A stretch of DNA of 11,132 bases from Oscillospiraceae bacterium (GTDB taxonomy: Bacteria; Bacillota; Clostridia; Oscillospirales; Ruminococcaceae): positions 1 through 11,132 of the forward strand of contig SFFD01000040.1 of NCBI GenBank assembly GCA_004556975.1, in the 5' to 3' direction. The stretch's first letter is position 1. Every line of letters starts with the position of its first letter. The position numbers and the translations under genes are program-made. The notes under the pieces are model-generated. The model saw only the letters and a list, made by a program, of their open reading frames with translations, did not search any database and was not told the origin of the DNA. This document shows, piece by piece, positions 5,825-11,132 of this stretch.

Positions 5825-7189
5825 ATGAGCACCGTTGCGGCAATAAGCACACCCCTTTCCGCTTCCGGATTGGGCGTTATCCGGATTTCAGGCGAAGACG
5901 CGGTCAGCATAGGCGAAAAATGTTTTCGCCCTTTTAAGGGCGGAAAAGCCTTAAGCACGCTTAAAGGGTACAGCTGCGCCTATGGCAGAGTGTTCGATGA
6001 CGACGGAGACATTGACGAAGCGGTTGCCACGGTTTTTCTTGCGCCGAAAAGCTATACCGGAGAAAACACCGTAGAATTCAGCTGCCACGGAAGTCCGGCG
6101 CTGCTCAAACGGGTGCTTCGGGCGGCGCTTTCTGCCGGAGCAAGCCCCGCAGGGCCCGGCGAATTCACAAAAAGGGCTTTTCTTAACGGAAAGCTGACCC
6201 TTACCCAGGCCGAAGCGGTTATGGATATAATCTCCGCAGGTTCTCAAGGTGCGGGCAGGGCGGCTCTTGCTTTACGCGACGGGGCGCTTTATAAGAAAAT
6301 CAGAAAAATAACCGAGGATTTGACTTCCCTTCAAAGCCACCTTGCCGCATGGTCCGACTATCCTGAAGAGGATGTTCCGGAGCTTTCCGATGAAGCAATC
6401 GGTTCCGTGCTCAAAGAGGCGGACTGCGTGCTCAAACGGCTTATTGCCACATACGATGCGGGAAGAATCATTCGCGAGGGAGCGGTCATAGTTATTGCGG
6501 GCAAGCCGAATGTCGGCAAATCAACACTTATGAACCTCATTTCGGGAAGAGACAGAAGCATAGTTACCTCCGTTGCGGGAACAACCCGCGATGTCGTGGA
6601 AGAGTCCGTGCTCGTGGGCGATATTCCCATTCGCCTGCTTGATACCGCCGGAATCCGCGAAACGGACGATATAGTGGAACGCATAGGCGTTGATATGGCG
6701 CAAAGCGCCCTTGACCGTTGCGATGCGGTTATTGCGGTGTTTGATTCTTCCGCTCCGCTTGACGAGGACGACCGCAGGCTTATTGATAAGCTTAAAAACC
6801 GCCCGACCGTTGCGGTTATAAATAAGTCCGACCTTGAGCAGAAGGCGGATGTCGACTTTATAAAAAGCAATTTTGAATACTGCGTTACAATTTCCGCCGC
6901 AAAGGGCGACGGAGAGGACGAATTCCGCGAGGCGCTGGGAAAACTGCTTAAAACCGCCGACCTTGATCCGTCGGAGCCGATTATGGCAAATGAAAGACAG
7001 CTTGACTGCGCGCGCCGCGGCGAAAAGGCCATTGCGGAGGGGCTTGACGCTCTTTGCGCCGGAATGACCCTTGACGCGGTGGGCATTTGTATAGAAACAG
7101 CGCTGGACGCGCTTTATGAGCTTACCGGAGAAAAAGCTTCGGACGCGGTTATCGAGCAGGTGTTCTCGCGCTTTTGCGTCGGTAAATAA
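5825..7189 (+). CDS. mnmE: tRNA uridine-5-carboxymethylaminomethyl(34) synthesis GTPase MnmE
   Basis: The 454-residue GTPase works with MnmG to modify the wobble uridine (U34) of several tRNAs in the cytoplasm. The N-terminal folate-binding domain (1-118) shows STPLSASGLGVIRISG, SYTGE and EFSCHG. A helical domain follows, with the G domain inserted at about 218-378. Its motifs are all present: P-loop GKPNVGKST (226-234), TTRD (253-256), DTAG (273-276), NKSD (333-336) and SAAK (357-360). The protein ends FCVGK with Cys451, the conserved C-terminal cysteine. Length is normal. GGAGG lies seven bases before the ATG. The mnmG gene follows closely, matching the physical MnmE-MnmG complex. Confidence 0.97.
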   Translation: MSTVAAISTPLSASGLGVIRISGEDAVSIGEKCFRPFKGGKALSTLKGYSCAYGRVFDDDGDIDEAVATVFLAPKSYTGENTVEFSCHGSPALLKRVLRAALSAGASPAGPGEFTKRAFLNGKLTLTQAEAVMDIISAGSQGAGRAALALRDGALYKKIRKITEDLTSLQSHLAAWSDYPEEDVPELSDEAIGSVLKEADCVLKRLIATYDAGRIIREGAVIVIAGKPNVGKSTLMNLISGRDRSIVTSVAGTTRDVVEESVLVGDIPIRLLDTAGIRETDDIVERIGVDMAQSALDRCDAVIAVFDSSAPLDEDDRRLIDKLKNRPTVAVINKSDLEQKADVDFIKSNFEYCVTISAAKGDGEDEFREALGKLLKTADLDPSEPIMANERQLDCARRGEKAIAEGLDALCAGMTLDAVGICIETALDALYELTGEKASDAVIEQVFSRFCVGK

Positions 7190-7209
7190 TTTTGAACAGA
7201 GGTATGAGC

Positions 7210-9078
7210 ATGGAAGAATATTTTGCGGGAAAATATGATGTTGCAATAGTGGGAGCAGGCCATGCCGGAGTCGAAGCGGCTCTTGCCGCCGCCCGCCTTG
7301 GGGCAAAAACCTGTCTGTTTACGCTTAATCTTGATAAAATTGCCAATATGCCCTGTAACCCGTCCATCGGCGGCACGGCAAAGGGTCACCTTGTGCGCGA
7401 AATTGACGCCCTTGGCGGAGAAATGGGCAAAGCGGCGGACAAAATGATGATACAAAGCCGCATGCTCAACCTTGGCAAAGGCCCTGCGGTGCACAGCCTT
7501 CGTGCTCAAGAGGACAGAGCGCTTTATCATATTCTGATGAAGCACACCGTTGAACAGCAGGAAAATCTTGACCTTAAACAGGCAGAGATTGTTGAAGTAC
7601 GAAGCGACGGCAAGGGCGGCGTGCTTGGCGTTACAACCCACCTCGGCGCGTTTTATGAAGTGCATAACGTCGTTATCTGTACCGGTACATATCTTAAGGG
7701 CATAATCTATGTGGGCGACAGAAAGTATGAAAGCGGGCCTGACGCAAGTCAACCGGCAAAACCCCTTTCCGAAAGTCTTAAGACGCTGGGCATAAAGCTG
7801 CGCCGGTTTAAAACCGGCACTCCGGCAAGAGTAGCAAAGGACAGCATTGACTATGACAAGCTTGAAATTCAGTACGGCGACGAGCATATTGTTCCCTTCA
7901 GCTTTGAAACGGAAGGCCCCATGGTCAACAAAGCAACCTGCTGGATTGGCTATACAAATGAAGAAACCCATGAAATTATCCGCAAAAACATTGGCCGTTC
8001 GCCGCTTTATTCCGGCAAAATCGAGGGTATAGGCCCGCGCTATTGCCCAAGCATAGAGGATAAGGTAATGCGCTTTCCCGAAAAGATTCGCCACCAGTTT
8101 TTCGTTGAACCCATGGGTATGCATACGGACGAAATGTACCTTTCCGGCATGAGCAGCTCCTTGCCGGAGGATGTGCAGATTGCCCTTTATCATTCCGTAA
8201 AGGGTCTTGAGCACGTAAAGATTATGCGCAACGCCTATGCCATTGAATATGACTGCTGCGACAGCCTTGATTTAAAGCCGACGCTTGAATTCATTAAGGT
8301 AAAGGGTCTTTTCGGCGCAGGGCAGTTCAACGGAACTTCCGGTTATGAAGAAGCGGCGGCACAGGGGCTGCTTGCGGGCATAAACGCCGCCCGCCGCAGC
8401 CAGGGCAAGGACGAAATTGTGCTGGAGCGCAGCAACTCATATATCGGTACCCTTGTGGACGACCTTGTCACAAAAGGGGTTCTTGACCCGTACCGCATGA
8501 TGACAAGCCGAAGCGAATACCGCCTTATTCTTCGGCAGGACAACGCGGATATGCGCCTTACGCCCCTTGGGCACGAAATCGGGCTTATCGGCGACGAACG
8601 CTATGCAAAATTTCTTGAGAAAAAGCGCCTTTGCGAAGAAGAAACCGAACGCCTTGAAAATACCACGCTAAAAATGTCGGCGGAGCTTAACGAAATGCTT
8701 GAAGCGCACGGCACGGCGCCTCTTACCGAGGGCGTTCGCGCATCGGAGCTGCTGCGCCGCCCTCAAATAAGCTATTCCGACCTTGCCCCCTTTGACCCGC
8801 AGCGCAAACCCTTGCCGGAAGCGGTAATCGAACAGGTGGAAATCGGCATAAAATACGAAGGATATATCAAAAAGCAGCTTGCCCAGGTGGAGCAGATGCA
8901 CCGCCTTGAGGAAAAGAAAATTCCGGAGGACATTGATTACAAGGCCATTCACGGGTTGCGGCTTGAAGCCGCGGAAAAGCTCGACCGAATCCGCCCTATG
9001 AATATCGGGCAGGCGGGGCGCATTTCCGGCGTAAGCCCGGCGGATGTTTCCGTGCTGCTTATCTATCTGCAAAAATAA
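7210..9078 (+). CDS. mnmG: tRNA uridine-5-carboxymethylaminomethyl(34) synthesis enzyme MnmG
   Basis: The FAD-dependent partner of MnmE supplies the flavin chemistry for wobble U34 modification. From the ATG at 7210 the product is 622 residues, the usual length. This start has AGAGG seven bases upstream; in-frame TTG at 7192 and ATG at 7204 are earlier but lie before or over that site. The Rossmann FAD motif GAGHAGVEAA begins at residue 15. Other family blocks are NMPCNPSIGG, KGHLVREIDALGGEMG, KTGTPARV, RYCPSIEDKVMRF and GAGQFNGTSGYEEAAAQG. The C-terminal helical domain, which binds MnmE and tRNA, ends RISGVSPADVSVLLIYL. The gene sits 20 bases after mnmE and 9 bases before rsmG, so the three are surely co-transcribed. 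Confidence 0.97.
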   Translation: MEEYFAGKYDVAIVGAGHAGVEAALAAARLGAKTCLFTLNLDKIANMPCNPSIGGTAKGHLVREIDALGGEMGKAADKMMIQSRMLNLGKGPAVHSLRAQEDRALYHILMKHTVEQQENLDLKQAEIVEVRSDGKGGVLGVTTHLGAFYEVHNVVICTGTYLKGIIYVGDRKYESGPDASQPAKPLSESLKTLGIKLRRFKTGTPARVAKDSIDYDKLEIQYGDEHIVPFSFETEGPMVNKATCWIGYTNEETHEIIRKNIGRSPLYSGKIEGIGPRYCPSIEDKVMRFPEKIRHQFFVEPMGMHTDEMYLSGMSSSLPEDVQIALYHSVKGLEHVKIMRNAYAIEYDCCDSLDLKPTLEFIKVKGLFGAGQFNGTSGYEEAAAQGLLAGINAARRSQGKDEIVLERSNSYIGTLVDDLVTKGVLDPYRMMTSRSEYRLILRQDNADMRLTPLGHEIGLIGDERYAKFLEKKRLCEEETERLENTTLKMSAELNEMLEAHGTAPLTEGVRASELLRRPQISYSDLAPFDPQRKPLPEAVIEQVEIGIKYEGYIKKQLAQVEQMHRLEEKKIPEDIDYKAIHGLRLEAAEKLDRIRPMNIGQAGRISGVSPADVSVLLIYLQK

Positions 9079-9087
9079 GGAGAAGCG

Positions 9088-9798
9088 ATGATAACTGACA
9101 TTTTAAAGCCGTATCTTGAAGAATTCGGCGTGCCCCTTGATGAAAAGCAGCTTGAGCAGCTTGAAATCTATGCCCGCCTTTTGGCGGAGTGGAACGAAAA
9201 AATGAATCTTACCGCCATAGTGGACGACGAGGGCGTCGCGCTTAAGCACTTTCTTGACTGCCTTGCGCTCTTGCGGCAAACCTATATTCCGTCGGGCGCA
9301 AGGGTCGCCGACGTGGGCACGGGCGCCGGTTTTCCCGGAGTGGTGCTCAAAATTGCGCGGCCGGATATTGACCTTGTGCTCATAGACAGCCTGCAAAAGC
9401 GCCTTAACTTTTTGGAGGAGGTTCTTTCGCAGACGGGTCTTTCGGCAAAGCTTGTTCACGCCCGTGCGGAGGACGCCGGACACGACGAAAAGCTTCGTGA
9501 GAGCTTCGATTTTGTTACGGCGCGCGCCGTGGCAAACCTTTCCGTGCTCGCGGAATATTGTCTGCCCCTTGTAAAAGTCGGCGGCGTCTTTGCCCCGATG
9601 AAAACCGCCGAAGCAGAGGAAGAAATTGCCCAAGCAAAGCCGGCGGTTGCCGCCCTCGGCGGCAAAATACGCGAAGTGAAGCTTTATGAGCTTCCCATTG
9701 CAGGCGGAAGAAGCGTTGTCGTAATTGATAAAGAGCGGCAAACGCCGCAAAAATATCCCCGCCAGGGAACAAAAATAAGCAAAAAACCGATTAAATGA
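9088..9798 (+). CDS. rsmG: 16S rRNA (guanine(527)-N(7))-methyltransferase RsmG
   Basis: The 236-residue enzyme transfers a methyl group from S-adenosylmethionine to N7 of G527 (E. coli numbering) in the 530 loop of 16S rRNA. Loss of this enzyme is known to give low-level streptomycin resistance in several bacteria. The GidB signature is complete: WNEKMNLT (35-42), HFLD (54-57), the SAM loop VGTGAGFPG (76-84), VLIDSLQKRLNFLEE (97-111) and ARAVANLSVL (145-154). The C-terminal TPQKYPRQGTKISKKPI is the usual end of the family. AAGGAG overlaps the mnmG stop codon six bases before the ATG. It is the last gene of the operon, followed by a terminator. Confidence 0.97.
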   Translation: MITDILKPYLEEFGVPLDEKQLEQLEIYARLLAEWNEKMNLTAIVDDEGVALKHFLDCLALLRQTYIPSGARVADVGTGAGFPGVVLKIARPDIDLVLIDSLQKRLNFLEEVLSQTGLSAKLVHARAEDAGHDEKLRESFDFVTARAVANLSVLAEYCLPLVKVGGVFAPMKTAEAEEEIAQAKPAVAALGGKIREVKLYELPIAGGRSVVVIDKERQTPQKYPRQGTKISKKPIK

Positions 9799-9802
9799 AA
9801 AT

Positions 9803-9835
9803 AAAGCCGAAGCGTGCTCATGCTTCGGCTTTTTT
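9803..9835 (+). terminator. Rho-independent terminator of the mnmE-mnmG-rsmG block
   Basis: AAAGCCGAAGC (9803-9813) pairs exactly with GCTTCGGCTTT (9822-9832), an 11-bp stem with an 8-base loop and six T residues (9830-9835). It begins four bases after the rsmG stop codon. The segment GCGTGCTCA (9812-9820), covering the end of the left arm and most of the loop, is exactly complementary to TGAGCACGC at 9885-9893. Confidence 0.92.
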
Positions 9836-9869
9836 ACGCGCTAAATTCCGCGGTATTCGTAAAGAAGGC

Positions 9870-9897
9870 AAAGCGCGGCTCTTTTGAGCACGCCTTT
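9870..9897 (+). other. Bulged stem-loop in the rsmG downstream gap
   Basis: AAAG, GCG and GCTC (9870-9881) pair with GAGC, CGC and CTTT (9886-9897) around a TTTT loop, with one bulged base on each side. There is no T-run, so it is not a second terminator. It overlaps the sequence complementary to the rsmG terminator loop. No gene is visible in 9836-10023; this stretch holds this hairpin, the direct repeats at 9907-9940 and the promoter region of the next gene. Confidence 0.3.
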
Positions 9898-9906
9898 GAA
9901 GCGATA

Positions 9907-9940
9907 CTTCCGAATTTGCTTTCTTTGCTTCCGAAATTGC
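9907..9940. repeat. Direct repeat of 13 bases, 21 bp apart
   Basis: CTTCCGAATTTGC (9907-9919) recurs as CTTCCGAAATTGC (9928-9940) with one difference. The period is 21 bp, two turns of the helix, so both copies face the same side of the DNA. They lie about 20-50 bp upstream of the predicted -35 box of the small-protein gene, where an activator dimer or pair would bind. Confidence 0.5.
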
Positions 9941-9948
9941 CGACTTTT

Positions 9949-9986
9949 CAAAAGGGTATTGATTAAATTTGCCCTTTTGGGATAAA
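9949..9986 (+). promoter_or_regulatory. Candidate promoter with an overlapping inverted repeat
   Basis: TTGATT (9959-9964) and GATAAA (9981-9986) are 16 bases apart and match the sigma-A boxes at 4 of 6 positions each. CAAAAGGG (9949-9956) and CCCTTTTG (9972-9979) form a perfect 8+8 inverted repeat enclosing the -35 box, with the right arm in the spacer. The start point would be near 9993, about 30 bases before the ATG. A moderate promoter with a built-in dyad suggests regulation, but this is inference. Confidence 0.45.
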
Positions 9987-10023
9987 CTCAAATTAAACCC
10001 AAACCAAAAAGGAGGATTTATTT

Positions 10024-10188
10024 ATGAGCGAAAGAAAAGACGAGCTTGTGGAAAAAATTGTTGAGGAAGTTAAAAAGAAAAAGATAAGCTGCAAATCTCC
10101 GGAGGCACAGGGCCCCTGCTGCGGCGGTAAAACCCCCGTGGAGCGCAGATGGAATGTTGAAGAAAAGGACAAACCCGCACAGGCATAA
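10024..10188 (+). CDS. Small 54-residue Lys/Glu-rich protein with three cysteines
   Basis: The protein reads MSERKDELVEKIVEEVKKKK, then ISCKSPEAQGPCCGGKTPVE, then RRWNVEEKDKPAQA. I do not recognise the family. Residues 3-20 form a charged amphipathic helix. Cys23, Cys32 and Cys33 lie in a short Gly-containing turn (SC-x8-CCGG), which could bind a metal or form a disulfide. There is no signal peptide or membrane segment, so it is probably cytoplasmic. Coding support is good: AGGAGGA seven bases before the ATG, a candidate promoter upstream and a perfect terminator 23 bases after the stop, making a one-gene unit. The helix ELVEKIVEEV faintly recalls microcompartment targeting peptides, but nothing nearby supports that. 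Confidence 0.8.
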   Translation: MSERKDELVEKIVEEVKKKKISCKSPEAQGPCCGGKTPVERRWNVEEKDKPAQA

Positions 10189-10211
10189 AATAAAAGAAAA
10201 AAGAAAATGAA

Positions 10212-10245
10212 GCGCCCCGAACCATTCGGTTCGGGGCGCGTTTTT
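10212..10245 (+). terminator. Rho-independent terminator of the small-protein gene
   Basis: GCGCCCCGAACC (10212-10223) and GGTTCGGGGCGC (10228-10239) form a perfect 12-bp stem with an ATTC loop, followed after one G by five T residues (10241-10245). It is among the strongest stems in the window and isolates the small gene from what follows. Confidence 0.95.
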
Positions 10246-10290
10246 ATATGATGCACAAAAAAGAATGGAAAATTTGTGTATAGTGTCGGA

Positions 10291-10319
10291 TTGATTTTAT
10301 TTGTTGAGTAAAGTATAAT
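10291..10319 (+). promoter_or_regulatory. Sigma-A promoter upstream of the right-hand lipoprotein
   Basis: TTGATT (10291-10296) and a perfect TATAAT (10314-10319) are separated by exactly 17 bases. The start point would be near 10326, just before the peptidase remnant at 10343 and about 230 bases before the lipoprotein ATG at 10555. A short inverted repeat CACAAA/TTTGTG (10254-10259, 10273-10278) lies immediately upstream. Confidence 0.75.
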
Positions 10320-10342
10320 AGTCATAGAAAATATGGTATATT

Positions 10343-10549
10343 ATGAATATACTGATAAAGAAAGGATGTGATTCCAGTGGGCTATATGGACATTATGTTT
10401 GCGTTTATTCAATAAATCTTAATACAGGAACAGTCGGAATAAGTGATTGTAATTACAATTCTGACTACGGGAAAAAATATACAGCAACTGTGGCGGATGT
10501 TGTGGATGCTATGTACAGAAGTAATGGGGCAAATAACTTGATTTGGTGA
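10343..10549 (+). pseudogene. C-terminal remnant of a C39-like cysteine peptidase domain
   Basis: The open frame encodes 68 residues. GLYGHYVCVYSINLNTGTVG followed by ISDCNYNSDYGKKYTATVAD resembles the second half of papain-like C39-family domains, where a conserved GH(Y/W)V strand carries the catalytic His (here His17) and a following ISDP-type strand carries the Asp (here Asp35, with Cys in place of the usual Pro). The N-terminal half with the catalytic Cys is absent, and the frame is closed by a TAG 18 bases before the ATG. There is no ribosome binding site before the ATG. This points to a decayed or truncated gene, although a small domain that is still expressed cannot be excluded. It is five bases from the next lipoprotein and shares its promoter. 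Family assignment is from memory of the motif pattern. Confidence 0.5.
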
Positions 10550-10554
10550 TCAGA

Positions 10555-11132
10555 ATGAAGATAATATTGCTTATACTTACGCTAATTCTTTTGAATGGCT
10601 GCTCGATAGGGAAAGATCAGGAAAAAGAATACACAGTCACAATGGAGCAGGTACAGACAGAAGTTAAATATATAACTTCCGTACCGCTCTTGTCTGAAAA
10701 TAAATTATTTATATGTGATTTTTTTCGCTATAATGAGGGAAGCACAGAAGGAAATGTAGTAATGACGGATTTTTCCGAAAAAGAGAGGAAAGAAAAACCG
10801 ATTAACCTTACAGCTGTTGATGTTTCATATTATAACGGATATATTTATTATAGTGACGGTATAACCGTATACAGATTCAATGCTGAAACAAAAGAAACAG
10901 AAACGGTTTTTCAGAAAGACCGGGATGAAAATGTTCTTTTGTATAATTATAGAGTTAATATAGGAAAGGGCTGTGCAGTATGGTGGGAAGCGGACGAGGA
11001 TTTAAAGAACAGCAAATGCTATTCCTATGATTTAGCGAGAAACAAAAAAACACTTATAGCCGAATCGGTTTATCCTTTTGAACCTTCGGCAAGCAATAAG
11101 ATTAGGAATGGATATATAGGATTCTTTGAAAA
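10555..11132 (+). CDS. Predicted lipoprotein with beta-propeller-like repeats (partial, runs off the right edge)
   Basis: The frame is open from the ATG at 10555 to the end, giving 192 codons so far. MKIILLILTLILLNGC is a lipoprotein signal with Cys16 as the anchor. Beta-strand blocks follow, such as NGYIYYSDGITVYRFNAETK, AVWWEADEDLKNSKCYSYDL and IRNGYIGFFE. These align by eye with blocks in the lipoprotein at 1162-2208 (DKIYYQSGRNICKASLDGG, FIFWLSDSDYSNAEIFCYDT, IKNDFACYAE), including their order and spacing, so the two are probably paralogues. The ribosome binding site (GGTGATC) is modest and overlaps the stop of the peptidase remnant. Function is unknown; the full gene would be about 340-350 residues if it matches its relative. 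Confidence 0.8.
   Translation, partial: MKIILLILTLILLNGCSIGKDQEKEYTVTMEQVQTEVKYITSVPLLSENKLFICDFFRYNEGSTEGNVVMTDFSEKERKEKPINLTAVDVSYYNGYIYYSDGITVYRFNAETKETETVFQKDRDENVLLYNYRVNIGKGCAVWWEADEDLKNSKCYSYDLARNKKTLIAESVYPFEPSASNKIRNGYIGFFE

Noticed and set aside
4630..5958. Long minus-strand open frame of 442 codons over khpB
   Set aside because: It is the antisense shadow of khpB, whose Lys/Glu-rich codons leave few reverse stops; it has no family features and khpB has clear domains.
7114..8214. Minus-strand open frame of 366 codons over mnmG
   Set aside because: It is an antisense shadow of the conserved mnmG coding sequence with no recognisable motif or binding site.
10024..10083. Microcompartment targeting peptide at the N-terminus of the small protein
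   Set aside because: ELVEKIVEEV resembles such helices, but the hydrophobic face is broken by a Lys run and no microcompartment gene is in the window.
10275..10283. DnaA-box-like TGTGTATAG in the gap before the right-hand promoter
   Set aside because: It is isolated and one base off consensus, so it does not support an origin here.
9993..10325. Minus-strand open frame of 110 codons over the small-protein gene
   Set aside because: It crosses a strong plus-strand terminator and promoter and is the complement of the well-supported 54-residue gene.
1..11132. CRISPR array, insertion sequence, tRNA or rRNA gene
   Set aside because: I saw no regularly spaced repeats, transposase-like frame with terminal repeats, or tRNA/rRNA-like segment.

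Overview
The window looks like chromosomal DNA from a low-to-moderate G+C Firmicute of class Clostridia, probably near the Oscillospiraceae/Ruminococcaceae. Three things suggest this: the gene order rpmH-rnpA-yidD-yidC-khpB(jag)-mnmE-mnmG-rsmG on one strand, strong AGGAGG-type ribosome binding sites, and sigma-A promoters. This assignment is an inference from gene order and sequence style, not from a database match.

Left part (1-2594). Two lipoprotein genes lie head to tail on the minus strand (1162-2208 then 171-1142) and end at a strong palindromic terminator (119-146). A minus-strand promoter with an 18-base palindrome over its -35 region reads out of the left edge. The gap 2209-2594 is a divergent control region. 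It holds a minus-strand promoter for the lipoprotein pair, with a perfect 10+10 inverted repeat at its start point, and a near-consensus plus-strand promoter for rpmH. The usual neighbour dnaA is absent from this side.

Centre (2595-9835). This is the conserved operon, apparently in two blocks. The first makes ribosomal protein L34, the RNase P protein, YidD, the YidC membrane insertase and the KhpB/Jag RNA-binding protein, and ends in a terminator at 5700-5729. The second follows a long imperfect hairpin that contains a possible 8-codon leader ORF. It makes MnmE and MnmG (tRNA wobble uridine modification) and RsmG (16S rRNA m7G methyltransferase), and also ends in a terminator. Together these genes cover ribosome and tRNA maturation and membrane protein insertion. 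The parA/parB genes often found after rsmG are absent here.

Right part (9836-11132). A single-gene unit encodes a 54-residue lysine/glutamate- and cysteine-containing protein of unknown function. It has its own promoter, candidate operator repeats and a perfect 12-bp terminator. Next come another good promoter, an apparent C-terminal remnant of a C39-like cysteine peptidase that has lost its catalytic cysteine region, and the start of a third lipoprotein running off the right edge. That lipoprotein resembles the one at 1162-2208, so the housekeeping operon is flanked on both sides by related, apparently accessory secreted-lipoprotein genes.
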